The notes: generated by a model not told the origin, from the letters alone. Counted from the stretch's first letter, positions 1 through 8,139 are shown. The stretch is DNA of 64,000 nucleotides from Collibacillus ludicampi (GCF_023705585.1 NZ_BOQE01000001.1:3318710-3382709), one strand, 5' to 3'. Numbers and translations: made by a program.

Positions 1-1
1 C

Positions 2-490
2 AAAGAGTACGGGGAATTGCTGCACAACGATCCGATGTACCGGGAAAAAGCGAAACGTTTTTCCGCAAAGGTCGAGGATGTGTCCCGGTTTTTATATGTG
101 AACGGATATGAAAAACCGAAAGGCCGGCTGGACACCCGTGTCGCTTACCATGACGCGTGCCATCTGGCACATGCGCAGGGGATTCGCCTGGAACCGCGCC
201 GGCTTTTGGGGGAGATCCCCGGGGTGGAGTTGGTGGAGATGCCGGAGGCGGACCGTTGTTGTGGAAGCGCGGGGATCTATAATCTGACCCATCCGGACAT
301 GGCGGGAAAATTATTGGAGGAGAAGATGAGGAACGTGCCGGAGGAAGCGGACTATATCGCCATGGGCAATCCGGGATGCATGTTGCAGATGGCGGTGGGG
401 GTCCGGCGGCTGGGAAGGAAACAGAAAGTGGTGCATACCCTGCAGCTTCTTCATTGGTCGTACATGAAGGAACAGGATACGAGATACTGA
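2..490 (+). CDS. glcF: Glycolate oxidase iron-sulfur subunit, C-terminal part (window edge)
   Basis: The reading frame is open from the first bases of the window, so the N-terminal 4Fe-4S ferredoxin part lies outside it. What is visible is the second cysteine-rich CCG domain: YHDACHL, then EADRCCGSAGIYN and MGNPGCMLQM, the motifs that bind an Fe-S cofactor in GlcF, LutA and GlpC. Together with the FAD subunit that follows 56 bases downstream it should form a membrane-associated glycolate or D-lactate dehydrogenase passing electrons to quinone. The gene order GlcF then GlcD suggests one operon. The choice of glycolate over lactate rests on the GlcD-type partner and is not certain. Confidence 0.88.
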   Translation, partial: KEYGELLHNDPMYREKAKRFSAKVEDVSRFLYVNGYEKPKGRLDTRVAYHDACHLAHAQGIRLEPRRLLGEIPGVELVEMPEADRCCGSAGIYNLTHPDMAGKLLEEKMRNVPEEADYIAMGNPGCMLQMAVGVRRLGRKQKVVHTLQLLHWSYMKEQDTRY

Positions 491-546
491 CATCAGATTG
501 ATAAGGAAGAAAATAGAGAAGAAAAACGGGAAGGAGGTCCGGAAAC

Positions 547-1986
547 ATGCCGCCGGAGGATTCTGTCATTCAGGGGTTGATTCAGTTGGTCGGCCCGGGG
601 GCTGTCTTGCATCGGCAAGAAGATCTGATGGCGTATGAATGCGACGGGTATACGGTTCACAAAGCGGTTCCACGGGCGGTCGTTTTTCCTTCGACGACCG
701 AGGAGGTTTCCGCTGTTGTGAAATTCCTGCATCAACGGAAAATCTCGTTCGTTCCGCGGGGAGCGGGAACCGGGTTGAGCGGCGGGGCCATTCCTCTGAA
801 CGGGGAAGTGATCATCAGCCTCGTCAGAATGAAGAAGTTGTTGCACGTGGATTATGAGAACCGGAGGGCTGTCGTTCAACCCGGTTTTGTCAACCTGAAA
901 TTGACCCACTCGATCGCCGGCAAGGGATATTATTATGCGCCGGATCCCTCCAGCCAGTATGCCTGCACCATCGGCGGCAATGTGGCGGAAAATGCCGGCG
1001 GCGCCCACTGCTTAAAGTACGGCGTGACGACCAACCATATCCTAGGCTTGGAAGTGGTGCTCGCGGACGGGGAAGTGGTGGAATTCGGCGGGATGCCAGA
1101 CCAGCCGGGTTATGATCTGGTGGGCCTCCTTACAGGTTCGGAGGGGACGCTGGGGATCGTGACGAAGATCACGGTGCGGATCCTGAAAAATCCGGAGGGG
1201 AAAAAGACGGTTCTGGCCTATTTTGACCGGGTGCAGGACGCCAGCCAGGCGGTTTCCGATATCATTGCGGCCGGCATTGTTCCCGCCGCTCTGGAAATGA
1301 TGGACCGGATCGCCATCGAGGGGGTGGAAGCGGGCAATTATCCCGTCGGGCATCCGAAAGATCTGGAGGCGCTCCTGTTGATCGAAGTCGATGGGATCAT
1401 TGCCGGTCTTGATGAGCAGATCGACGAAATCCGGAAGATCTGTCACAAGCGGAATGTGCGGGAGATCAAAGTGGCGGCCGATGAGCAGGAACGGGGGAGA
1501 TGGTGGGCCAACCGGAAGACGGCATTCGCGGCGATGGGAGCCATTTCCCCCGATTATCTGGTCCAGGACGGCGTGATTCCGCGGAGCCGGCTGCCGGAAG
1601 TATTGGCCAAAATCGATGAGATCAGCAGGCAATCGGGCCTGCGCATCGCCAACGTATTTCATGCGGGTGATGGAAATCTGCATCCCCTGATTCTGTATGA
1701 TGCGAGGATTCCCGGGCAGACCCAACTGGCGGTCGATGTGGGCAGCCGCGTGTTGCAGGCGTGTGCGGAAGTAGGCGGTTCGATCACCGGGGAGCACGGG
1801 GTCGGGATTGAAAAGCTGGAAGAGATGCGGCTGATTTTCACGGATGAGGAATTGGCCGCCCAGATCCGTATCCGCGACGTCTTCAACCCGCATCAACTGT
1901 TGAATCCCGGGAAACTGTTTCCGACCCCGGGACGTTGTGCGGAAATGAAAAAAGGGACTCAAACGGAAAGAGGGCGCTCGTCATGA
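547..1986 (+). CDS. glcD: FAD-linked glycolate/D-lactate oxidase subunit GlcD
   Basis: 479 residues, the usual length of the GlcD/D-lactate dehydrogenase family. The N-terminal FAD-binding (PCMH-type) domain shows PRGAGTGLSGGA and the GGNVAENAGGAHCLKYG stretch; the C-terminal FAD-linked oxidase domain shows NVFHAGDGNLHP (metal- and substrate-binding histidines) and GGSITGEHGVG. It oxidises a 2-hydroxyacid such as glycolate or D-lactate, working with the Fe-S subunit encoded just upstream. The ATG follows an AAGGAGGT ribosome binding site at about 530-538. A hairpin at the 3' end overlaps the last codons and probably ends the operon. Confidence 0.93.
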   Translation: MPPEDSVIQGLIQLVGPGAVLHRQEDLMAYECDGYTVHKAVPRAVVFPSTTEEVSAVVKFLHQRKISFVPRGAGTGLSGGAIPLNGEVIISLVRMKKLLHVDYENRRAVVQPGFVNLKLTHSIAGKGYYYAPDPSSQYACTIGGNVAENAGGAHCLKYGVTTNHILGLEVVLADGEVVEFGGMPDQPGYDLVGLLTGSEGTLGIVTKITVRILKNPEGKKTVLAYFDRVQDASQAVSDIIAAGIVPAALEMMDRIAIEGVEAGNYPVGHPKDLEALLLIEVDGIIAGLDEQIDEIRKICHKRNVREIKVAADEQERGRWWANRKTAFAAMGAISPDYLVQDGVIPRSRLPEVLAKIDEISRQSGLRIANVFHAGDGNLHPLILYDARIPGQTQLAVDVGSRVLQACAEVGGSITGEHGVGIEKLEEMRLIFTDEELAAQIRIRDVFNPHQLLNPGKLFPTPGRCAEMKKGTQTERGRSS

Positions 1987-1993
1987 GCGCCCT
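1971..1993 (+). terminator. Hairpin at the end of glcD
   Basis: Perfect 9-bp stem AGGGCGCTC / GAGCGCCCT with a 5-base loop. It overlaps the glcD stop codon. The following T-run is weak, so it may be an intrinsic terminator or just a 3'-end stabilising hairpin. Confidence 0.55.
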
Positions 1994-2003
1994 TGTGCGT
2001 TGG

Positions 2004-2129
2004 CTAGAAGTTTTTCGCGACTTCTTTCGCGCATTCGATCGCTTTTTGCTTGATGTTTTCAGCTTCCTGCGGCATTTGAGCCATTCCTTCCACGATCACC
2101 GGCTGTAGAGACCGGGGCTTGACGAACCT
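2004..2129 (-). pseudogene. Short coding remnant, C-terminal end of an unknown protein
   Basis: Minus-strand frame of about 40 codons ending in a stop at 2004-2006, with the terminal residues AENIKQKAIECAKEVAKNF. The amphipathic, lysine-rich helix looks like real protein sequence, but the frame is closed by a stop just upstream and has no convincing start. I do not recognise the family. It is most likely the 3' remnant of a gene whose body has been lost, but a short functional peptide starting at the ATG near 2085 cannot be ruled out. Confidence 0.3.
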
Positions 2130-2139
2130 AATTCACAAC

Positions 2140-2310
2140 CTACCACTCAACTGTTTTGTCTGCAATAATTCCGTCTGTTTTTGTATATGCAGTGAGTGAC
2201 CCTTCTTTTGGCTGGATACATATGTAGTAAAAGGTCCTCAGAAGATTTATTCCGTATTGCGTGTACTCCATCTGGACAACACGGATCGAAGTTCCTTCTT
2301 GAACCTGCAT
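2140..2310 (-). CDS. Small hypothetical protein, 56 aa
   Basis: An ATG-initiated minus-strand frame of 56 codons (MQVQEGTSIRVVQMEYTQYG at the start, ending DGIIADKTVEW). No signal peptide, membrane segment or known motif is visible. It begins right after the terminator hairpin of the SRPBCC gene and is in frame with that gene's stop codon, so it could also be a remnant or a 3' fragment of a larger ancestral gene. No clear ribosome binding site is seen because the hairpin occupies that position. Confidence 0.3.
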   Translation of the reverse strand: MQVQEGTSIRVVQMEYTQYGINLLRTFYYICIQPKEGSLTAYTKTDGIIADKTVEW

Positions 2311-2333
2311 AAAAAAGAGCCAAATGGCTCTTT
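2311..2333 (-). terminator. Terminator of the SRPBCC gene
   Basis: On the minus strand the stem AAAGAGCCA / TGGCTCTTT is followed by six T residues, directly downstream of the stop codon at 2341-2343. A typical intrinsic terminator. Confidence 0.8.
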
Positions 2334-2340
2334 GAACGTG

Positions 2341-2778
2341 TTACCCCTTAACCAATCCTGCTCTCAATTTGTTAACGCCAAATTCCAAATAACCCTTTAA
2401 ACAGGTTAACATATAAACCCAGCCTTCTTTGTTACCTAACAAATTACTTATTAGTTCATCATCATTTTCATTAAAACCTTCTTCGTTAACTTCAACAATT
2501 GTACTCGCATTATCCAACTCTTTCAGCGTAATCGTTACAACATTTCCTTCCCCATCTGCACCCCACTGGAAAACGATTTTCTTATTTTCCTCGATTTCCA
2601 TTATTTTTATATCAGCTTGTGCATCGTATTCATCATATCTCAATGTAATCGTCTTGCCTTGTTCCCATCTTTCAGAACTCGATGAGAACCAAAAATTCCC
2701 TATTTTTGAAGGGTCAACGAAGGCTTCAAACACTTCATTAACGGGCTTGAATATTTTAATTTTCGTAAGGTTGTTCAT
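2341..2778 (-). CDS. SRPBCC (AHSA1/START-like) domain protein
   Basis: 145 residues, one domain. The start VNEVFEAFVDPSKIGNFWF and the later segments GKTITLRYDEYDAQADIKIM and WGADGEGNVVTITLKELD follow the pattern of Activator of Hsp90 homologue 1-like / SRPBCC proteins, which bind hydrophobic ligands in a helix-grip cavity. The actual ligand cannot be told from sequence. A ribosome binding site AGAGGGA lies upstream of the ATG, and an intrinsic terminator follows. No operon partner is visible; the next gene upstream is read in the same direction but 170 bases away. Confidence 0.85.
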   Translation of the reverse strand: MNNLTKIKIFKPVNEVFEAFVDPSKIGNFWFSSSSERWEQGKTITLRYDEYDAQADIKIMEIEENKKIVFQWGADGEGNVVTITLKELDNASTIVEVNEEGFNENDDELISNLLGNKEGWVYMLTCLKGYLEFGVNKLRAGLVKG

Positions 2779-2947
2779 AAAGAATCCCTCTTTCGTCTAG
2801 TTTTCATGCACCCTTTAATGACGGAAACCCACTGCTTGGAATTCGGGGTTTACTGCTTCCTTGTTTCCGATGTACAACTTCCGGCAACTCACTGGCGTCG
2901 CGTCAACTCTTAAGCATTAACGACCATTTCTCGTTGTTACTATGTTA

Positions 2948-3757
2948 CTATTGCGTCTGACCGATGCTCTTGAGGAAATTTTGGACCTCCGCTACGTACC
3001 TATCAGGATTGTCGTAATATATCGCATGACCGGCGTTGATATGAACGAGGGTTGTGTTCGGTCTCCTATGAGCCATTTCTTCCGCATGTTCATATGAAAG
3101 GACTTTGCTTCGCGTGCCGTGTAGGAGAAAAGTAGGAACCCTGGAGGCTAGCCAGTCGTGCCAGTAGTCACCATTGAGTTCACGCTGCGAAATGATCATG
3201 TCTTCGGCTACGAAAGGTAACCCCCAACCATCTTCGTACTGACGCATTGAATACGCGTGAGCCGGCCCCAAGTGACCCAAAGCCGCAATTAGTGCCTCCC
3301 GCGTCGGCGCTCTGTGTGGCCAGCTAGCCACAAACGTCAGGTCATTGTCAACAACCGCGCCGATATCTACAACGATAAGAGCGAGAACTCGTTCGGGTCG
3401 ACGAGCCGCTAATCGGTAAGCGACCACGCCGCCGAGTGAGTGACCGAGAATTACGGCTTTCTGCACACCCAGATAATCCAGCAGTGCTAACGTGTCGTCG
3501 ACATACCGGTCATTTGCGAAGCTAGACGGCCGACTGGATTCACCGTGCCCCCGCTGATCCAGCGCGATCACGCGGTAGTCATCGCGGATCGCATCGGCCA
3601 GACCTTGCACGAAACGCCCTTCATTCATGTGGCCGTGCAATGCCAGAAGAGGCAGCCCGTCACCTCCGTAGTCAATGAACGACAACGTAGTATTGTCAGG
3701 GCCCTCAAAAAAACCTCTCGTGTAATCTCCTTCAGGTTTAGTAATATTTTTTTGCAT
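2948..3757 (-). CDS. Alpha/beta hydrolase
   Basis: 269 residues of the alpha/beta hydrolase fold. Visible are the oxyanion region LALHGHMNEG, the LDQRGHGESSRP strand-loop, the nucleophile elbow GHSLGG, and a C-terminal NAGHAIYYDNP carrying the catalytic histidine. There is no signal peptide, so a cytoplasmic esterase or lactonase-type enzyme is likely; the substrate is unknown. A ribosome binding site AAGGATGTGGGG precedes the ATG. Base composition is richer in GC than the flanking SRPBCC gene, fitting a patchwork accessory region. Confidence 0.88.
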   Translation of the reverse strand: MQKNITKPEGDYTRGFFEGPDNTTLSFIDYGGDGLPLLALHGHMNEGRFVQGLADAIRDDYRVIALDQRGHGESSRPSSFANDRYVDDTLALLDYLGVQKAVILGHSLGGVVAYRLAARRPERVLALIVVDIGAVVDNDLTFVASWPHRAPTREALIAALGHLGPAHAYSMRQYEDGWGLPFVAEDMIISQRELNGDYWHDWLASRVPTFLLHGTRSKVLSYEHAEEMAHRRPNTTLVHINAGHAIYYDNPDRYVAEVQNFLKSIGQTQ

Positions 3758-3846
3758 TTATTCCCCACATCCTTTCATTTAGTGCTGATACCCGTTTAAA
3801 GGCCGGTTAGCCTCAGCCAGCCACTCTTTTCCGAGTGGCCCCATAT

Positions 3847-3939
3847 TTACTTTTGGTTGCTGTACCCCCGTACTGTTGAGCGCGGTTTCCTCAAAATATC
3901 GGCTATTTGTGAGAGAGTAAACGTTTTTAACGGTTCCAT
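3847..3939 (-). pseudogene. Truncated helix-turn-helix regulator, 30 aa
   Basis: An ATG with a ribosome binding site (GTGGTGAG) opens a 30-codon frame: TFTLSQIADILRKPRSTVRG is a good HTH in the style of MerR/RacA-like or DUF3967-type small DNA-binding proteins. The frame stops right after the recognition helix. A hairpin CCACTC/GAGTGG follows at 3820-3837. It is most likely the 5' stump of a regulator gene; a functional mini-HTH is less likely. Confidence 0.4.
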
Positions 3940-3943
3940 CGAT

Positions 3944-4057
3944 TCACTCACCACTTCCCGTTATCGTATAATCGTTGCCGTTTAATATACGACCGTTTTC
4001 GAATGTCGTATAACCGTCGCCATTCGTTTTTATCGCCGTTATTTGTCGCTGGGTAAA
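3944..4057 (-). pseudogene. Remnant of a small protein with NGxGYT/NGxDYT repeat
   Basis: A minus-strand frame of 37 codons from just after a stop to the TGA at 3944-3946 contains TNGDGYTTFENGRILNGNDY, an internal imperfect repeat at both peptide and DNA level (GGCGACGGTTATACGA and GGCAACGATTATACGA). It has no start codon and ends four bases before the start of the HTH stump, overlapping its ribosome binding site, which looks like the remains of a translationally coupled pair. Confidence 0.3.
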
Positions 4058-4075
4058 TTATAGCACGATTGCTCA
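4050..4075 (-). promoter_or_regulatory. Possible extended -10 promoter for the remnant HTH unit
   Basis: The minus strand reads GTGCTATAATTTACC, an extended -10 (TGnTATAAT). No convincing -35 was identified. It would drive the fragments at 3847-4057. Confidence 0.3.
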
Positions 4076-4393
4076 CCCATCCCACTTAGTAGAGAAAGAT
4101 CGTGTAAAAGTAGTCCAGCCAAGTGCCAATTGAAAGCCCCCAAGATAATCCTTTGATTCCAAACTTGACAAGTGCTCCGTAATGACAAAGACATGCGTAG
4201 CCTTATATTGCACATAACTTTTCCGTTCAAAGATGGTACTTTTTATAATGGAAAATTGATAAACAAGGTATCATGATGATTGAGTACCTTCGTGTAATAG
4301 GATAGGGGCTCGTGGGTCTAAAAAATGGTTTTTCTCGTACTGTTTATTCAGAAGAAGAAAGTCAGTGTAAAAAGTTTGATGATTTTGTTCTTT

Positions 4394-4416
4394 ACATACA
4401 CTAGGGGGGTATTGTA
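4394..4416. promoter_or_regulatory. Putative CsoR operator upstream of csoR
   Basis: ATACACTAGGGGGGTAT is an imperfect inverted repeat with the G-tract/TAT arms of CsoR-family operators. It lies 25-45 bases before the csoR start, so the repressor probably controls its own gene. A perfect version of the site occurs at 5048-5066. Confidence 0.6.
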
Positions 4417-4440
4417 TATTCTTTGTGGGAGGGATCATGT

Positions 4441-4779
4441 ATGGAACCCACGGTAGTTAATCAAAGTGAAAGGAATTGCGAAAATTGTCATGCGGAAGGT
4501 GTAAGAAAGAGCCATCATTCTGAGAAAATGAAGGGAAATCTAATTGCCCGCTTAAACCGTATTGAAGGACAGATTCGCGGCGTAAAAGGGCTCATTGAAA
4601 AAGACACTTATTGTGATGATGTTTTAAACCAGATTGCGGCGATACAATCGGCATTGAATGGTGTCGGTAAGCTTTTGCTGGAAGGACACATGAAGAGCTG
4701 TGTGGTGGAACGGATCCAAGCCGGCGAGCATGAGGTCATCGACGAATTACTGATTACGGTGAATAAATTATTGAAATAG
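4441..4779 (+). CDS. csoR: Copper-sensing repressor CsoR
   Basis: 112 residues from the ATG at 4441, which has a GGGAGGGA ribosome binding site. The core LIARLNRIEGQIRGVKGLIE and the metal ligands Cys in TYCDDV, His and Cys in GHMKSC are those of the all-helical CsoR/FrmR family; the Cys-His-Cys set is the Cu(I) site. It represses copper export genes until Cu(I) binds. Its natural targets, copZ and copA immediately downstream, are both dead here. An upstream TTG at 4423 in the same frame would add six residues but has no ribosome binding site. Confidence 0.93.
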   Translation: MEPTVVNQSERNCENCHAEGVRKSHHSEKMKGNLIARLNRIEGQIRGVKGLIEKDTYCDDVLNQIAAIQSALNGVGKLLLEGHMKSCVVERIQAGEHEVIDELLITVNKLLK

Positions 4780-4802
4780 TAGCATACATCGGAGGAATTT
4801 AC

Positions 4803-5000
4803 ATGCAACAAGTAATACTTTAAGTAAACGGGATGTCTTGCCAACACTCTGTCAATTCTATCGAGAAAGCCTAGGAAATCGGGGCTTCCGAACAAGTCGA
4901 CCTGTGAGCAAACTCAGTGGCCGTGGAATATGACGAAACGAAATTATCTTTGGATACGAGTAAGGGAGCCATCGAAGACCAAGGTTACGATGTCGCTTAA
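4803..5000 (+). pseudogene. copZ: copZ pseudogene, copy 1
   Basis: Starts ATG with a GGAGGA site and reads as a CopZ-like copper chaperone (HMA domain), ending EDQGYDVA at the stop 4998-5000, but is interrupted by TAA, TAG and TGA codons in frame. The metal motif MxCxxC is damaged (MSCQHS: second Cys is Ser). The TAG, the TGA and the Cys-to-Ser change are also in copy 2 at 12849-13044, whereas the TAA is private to this copy. No functional product is expected. Confidence 0.85.
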
Positions 5001-5010
5001 TGGATAAGCG

Positions 5011-5036
5011 AGGCCGCTCGCGGGCGGCCTTCCTTT
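5011..5036 (+). terminator. Terminator after copZ pseudogene, copy 1
   Basis: Stem AGGCCGC / GCGGCCT with a short loop followed by TCCTTTT. The same hairpin follows copy 2 at 13055-13080. Confidence 0.65.
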
Positions 5037-5047
5037 TCACAAAAACA

Positions 5048-5066
5048 CATACCCTATAGGGGTATG
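5048..5066. promoter_or_regulatory. Perfect CsoR operator before copA remnant, copy 1
   Basis: cataccctataggggtatg is a near-perfect palindrome matching the CsoR operator type, placed 15 bases ahead of the copA-like start codon. It has survived in both copies of the dead cassette. Confidence 0.75.
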
Positions 5067-5080
5067 AGGGGGTGAATTCA

Positions 5081-5335
5081 GTGCAAAACGCGGAAACGCA
5101 AAAACATCAGCAAATAACTTTACAAATCACCTGAATGACGTGCGCTGCTTGCGCCAACCGAATTGAAAAGGGCCTCAACAAGTTGGAAGGCGTGTCTGAA
5201 GAAACTGTAAACTTTGCGATTGAGCAGGCATCCGTTACATACACCCCCGCAAAAGTAGGCCTTCCTCAAATCCAGCAAAAGATCAAGTCTCCAAGGTAAA
5301 CGTCACGTGTAAGTTGCAAGGTTAACCGGTACCTA
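5081..5335 (+). pseudogene. copA: copA N-terminal fragment, copy 1 (P-type copper ATPase)
   Basis: From the GTG at 5081 the frame reads a CopA-type N-terminus and its first heavy-metal domain, MTCAACANRIEKGLNKLEGV, but a TGA replaces the glycine codon just before MTCAAC. Compared with copy 2 about 130 bases are missing after KIKS, joining the end of the first metal domain to the middle of the second. No membrane or ATPase domains exist. The rest of the gene is gone. Confidence 0.85.
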
Positions 5336-5443
5336 AATGGTGTTGATGATAGGCTTTTTTAAATGAAAGTATACGGTACCCAGGTATACTATCCGTACAG
5401 GTCAGCATTTGTTGGAAAAAAGATATAAAGGAGGAATTAGATC

Positions 5444-6277
5444 ATGAAAAAAGCAGCCATTTTTATTTTACTTTCAACAGCGCTAGTAACGGCGTGCGGA
5501 AAATCAGGCAGTTCGATGGAGGGCCATTCCTCGCATAACGAAACGGCAGGAGTTGCTCATGATCATCACACATATGCAGAGAAAGAAGGAGAGATTGAGG
5601 CTAAGTTTACTCTGTCATCTGAAAATCCTCGGCCCAATCAGGACACAACCCTAACAATTCAAATTCAGGACAAGAACGGCAAGCCGATCGAAAAATTTGA
5701 TACGGTACATGAAAAACAATTGCATCTTATTGTTGTTAGTAAAGATCTTTCTTTCTTTAACCACATCCATCCCGAGTATAAAGGTAACGGACAGTTCACA
5801 ATCACCACGACGTTTCCTACAGCTGGGGAGTTCAAAGCAATTGCCGACTTTACCCCAACTGGCATGGGAACCATGAATAAAAGTCATTGGTTTACAGTTC
5901 AAGGAAACGCAACGGCATCAAAAGCCATTGATCCAGATGAAACGTTCACCAAAGTAGTTGATGGAAAAGAAGTTACGCTTACATTTGATCAGTTAACGGC
6001 AAATAAGGAACTAAACATGAACTTCAATATCAAAGATGCCCAAACGAAGCAGGATGTTACTGATCTTCAGCCTTTCCTAGGCGCAGTTGGGCACGTTGTT
6101 ATCTTAAGTCAGGACGCTGAGAATTATCTGCACGTGCATCCGATAGATGAAAAAGCAAAAGGACCAGATGCTAAATTTATGACGACGTTCCCCCATAGCG
6201 GAGTGTATAAGATTTGGGGACAATTCCAACAAAATGGCAAGGTATTTACAGTACCGTTTGTTGTAAAAGTGCGATAA
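5444..6277 (+). CDS. FixH/YtkA-like lipoprotein
   Basis: 277 residues. The N-terminus has a lipoprotein signal peptide with the lipobox LVTAC (Cys about residue 18), so the protein should be anchored on the outer face of the membrane. A His/Met-rich linker (MEGHSSHNE, AHDHH) follows, then two beta-sandwich YtkA/FixH-like domains: NPRPNQDTTLTIQIQDKNGK with KQLHLIVVSKDLSFFNHIHP, and a second repeat with LGAVGHVVILSQDAENYLHV. Such proteins occur next to copper genes and may bind copper; that role is inferred from the histidines and the csoR-copZ-copA neighbourhood. Ribosome binding site AAAGGAGGAA. Confidence 0.8.
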   Translation: MKKAAIFILLSTALVTACGKSGSSMEGHSSHNETAGVAHDHHTYAEKEGEIEAKFTLSSENPRPNQDTTLTIQIQDKNGKPIEKFDTVHEKQLHLIVVSKDLSFFNHIHPEYKGNGQFTITTTFPTAGEFKAIADFTPTGMGTMNKSHWFTVQGNATASKAIDPDETFTKVVDGKEVTLTFDQLTANKELNMNFNIKDAQTKQDVTDLQPFLGAVGHVVILSQDAENYLHVHPIDEKAKGPDAKFMTTFPHSGVYKIWGQFQQNGKVFTVPFVVKVR

Positions 6278-6370
6278 AGCAGTTTATCTGATTGTAAATG
6301 ATGAAATGGAGAGTCTTTTGGGAGCGGTTAGCGGTTTCGATACAACGATCATAAAGAGGAGGAGATTCAG

Positions 6371-7732
6371 TTGTTGAAGTTATTGTTTCGTTTCTTTGTT
6401 TATGTATGTATTTTCGTTGTTTTTGTGGGAGGGATCGGATGGTTTGGATATGATCGATCCTATAAGGATTTTTACGGGACCGTTTTCGATAAACAAGTTC
6501 CTTCATTACAAGGAGTCAAACCACCAACGTATGACCCCAATAAACCGACAGTGGCGGTTTTATTAGCGAATGTAGACACGGAAGTGTTTGACTTTATGAT
6601 TCCGTATGATCTGTTCTCTAGGACAGAAGGTTTTAATGTATTTGCCGTGGCCCCGGACAAAAGCGTGAAGTCGTTATCGGGCGGATTGGATGTGGTACCG
6701 CACTATTCTTATCAAGAACTCGACCAATTATTAGGTAAGAGTCCCGACATTATCGTGGTCCCTTACATGCCAATCGTTGACGAAAAGAAGTATCAACCTA
6801 CCCGTGAATGGATTCAACAACATTCCAGCAATAAAACTACTTTATTAAGCATTTGTGGCGGATCATGGAATCTTGCAGATGCTGGTTTATTGAAAGGGAA
6901 GTCAGCAACGACACACTGGCAAGTGATGCCTGGGCTCATGAGGAGATATCCGGAAACGAAATGGAGAGAGGATCTGCGGTATGTTCACGATGGGAATATC
7001 GTGTCCTCGGCTGGTCAAACTGCAGGAATCGATGCTGTCCTCTATGTCATTTCACAAAAATTAGGCGAACCCATGGCGGCAAAAATAGCGAAAGAAATCC
7101 ATTACCCTTCTTACCAATTTGTTCAAAATCCAAAGGTAGATCCGTTTCATATTGATCTGCGCTTTACAACCTATGTTTTAAACTACGCATTTCATTGGAA
7201 CAAGGAAAAGACAGGTGTGCTGCTATATAACGGTATGGAGGAAATCGCATTGTCTTCTATATTTGACACGTATGCAGATACAGGAACGACACAGGTCTTA
7301 ACAGTTTCAAGCTTGCATGCGCCTATTGTTACAAAACATCACCTTAACCTGGTCGCAAGATATCAAATTTCGAATGCCCCGAAATTAGATAAGATGATCG
7401 TTTCAGGAGCTGACGCAAGATCGTTAGCTGCGGAGGATATAAAACACTGGAACGAACAGGGCCATGCGAAGGAGCTTCTGTTCATGCATAGCGATTCGCC
7501 GGACAGATATGTTTTTGAAGCTCCAATGGAGGATTTAGCGAAGCAGGAGGACTTGTTAACCGCTCAACATGCGGTGAAACGACTAGAATACCGTGCAAAC
7601 AATCTCAAGCTTGAAGGCAATGCACTACCCCTTGAAACTTATGGCAATCTGCTTTTGACCACTGTAATATCAGTGTTGGTAGCTTTATATATCGACAGAC
7701 GATTCATCATAAAGAAGAGAACTTCCAATTGA
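6371..7732 (+). CDS. Membrane-anchored DJ-1/PfpI (GATase1-like) protein
   Basis: 453 residues starting at TTG 6371, seven bases after AGGAGGA. One membrane helix at the N-terminus (residues about 5-25) and one near the C-terminus (LLTTVISVLVALYI) flank an extracytoplasmic-looking body. Residues about 55-215 resemble DJ-1/PfpI domains of AraC-type regulators: VAVLLANVDTEVFDFMIPYD and a nucleophile elbow LSICGGSWNLADAGLLKG followed by TTHW. No AraC HTH is attached. Function is unknown; it follows the FixH-like lipoprotein by 93 bases and may share its transcript. The second half (residues 240-420) resembles a second, degenerate copy of the same domain. Confidence 0.75.
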   Translation: MLKLLFRFFVYVCIFVVFVGGIGWFGYDRSYKDFYGTVFDKQVPSLQGVKPPTYDPNKPTVAVLLANVDTEVFDFMIPYDLFSRTEGFNVFAVAPDKSVKSLSGGLDVVPHYSYQELDQLLGKSPDIIVVPYMPIVDEKKYQPTREWIQQHSSNKTTLLSICGGSWNLADAGLLKGKSATTHWQVMPGLMRRYPETKWREDLRYVHDGNIVSSAGQTAGIDAVLYVISQKLGEPMAAKIAKEIHYPSYQFVQNPKVDPFHIDLRFTTYVLNYAFHWNKEKTGVLLYNGMEEIALSSIFDTYADTGTTQVLTVSSLHAPIVTKHHLNLVARYQISNAPKLDKMIVSGADARSLAAEDIKHWNEQGHAKELLFMHSDSPDRYVFEAPMEDLAKQEDLLTAQHAVKRLEYRANNLKLEGNALPLETYGNLLLTTVISVLVALYIDRRFIIKKRTSN

Positions 7733-8120
7733 AGTAAAGCAGTTTGTTAGCCTAAAAAATTGCCGTTACAATTAGCGCTGTGAACCATATCACAAGTAAC
7801 ACGTTGATAATTCGCTAATCGGGATCAGGGTGGGGCAGTGGGCCGGCTGCTCCATCCGGCAGTATTTCAGTAGCACACGCTAATTACAGGAAAAATAGAA
7901 ATGTGGAAACCATATTTTGTCGTAATCATGTATCGATTTATTGATATAGCTAAATTGAAAAATATTGGAACAAAGGAACAAGCGGATTCAGAAAATGTCC
8001 GATTCAGAGCATAATGATTTCATCGGGACGGTTCCGGGTTATTCTATAAAGTGCATAAGTCTGGATCAGCAATAAATCGTCTTTAGTTTGTATCATTCAT
8101 ATTTTTGTAATTTCCGGACA
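7733..8120. other. Gap without recognisable gene
   Basis: About 390 AT-rich bases. I see no open frame with coding character, no repeat shared with the rest of the window and no clear terminator. The promoter of the downstream AraC gene presumably lies near its end. Confidence 0.4.
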
Positions 8121-8139
8121 CTAGAAGGAGATGGAGATA

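Larger units (their letters stand above)
3758..4393. other. Intergenic stretch with decayed remnants only
   Basis: Apart from the HTH stump and the neighbouring peptide fragment, I see no intact gene here. 4058-4380 holds a minus-strand frame of 63 codons with no recognisable motifs and no ribosome binding site, probably non-coding now. Confidence 0.4.
4800..5405 (+). repeat. Duplicated dead copper cassette, copy 1
   Basis: This segment (copZ pseudogene, terminator, CsoR operator, copA stump and the following GTATACGGTAC-rich tail) is repeated in direct orientation at 12849-13540 with high identity. The homology starts at the copZ start codon and ends shortly after the GTATAC tail. The two direct copies bracket about 7.4 kb. 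Confidence 0.85.

Noticed and set aside
493-1962. Long antisense frames opposite glcD (171 and 306 codons).
   Set aside because: They are mirror frames of a gene with strong family motifs and have no ribosome sites of their own.
4039-4230. 63-codon minus-strand frame.
   Set aside because: No ribosome site, no motif, overlaps the promoter and remnant frames; likely chance.
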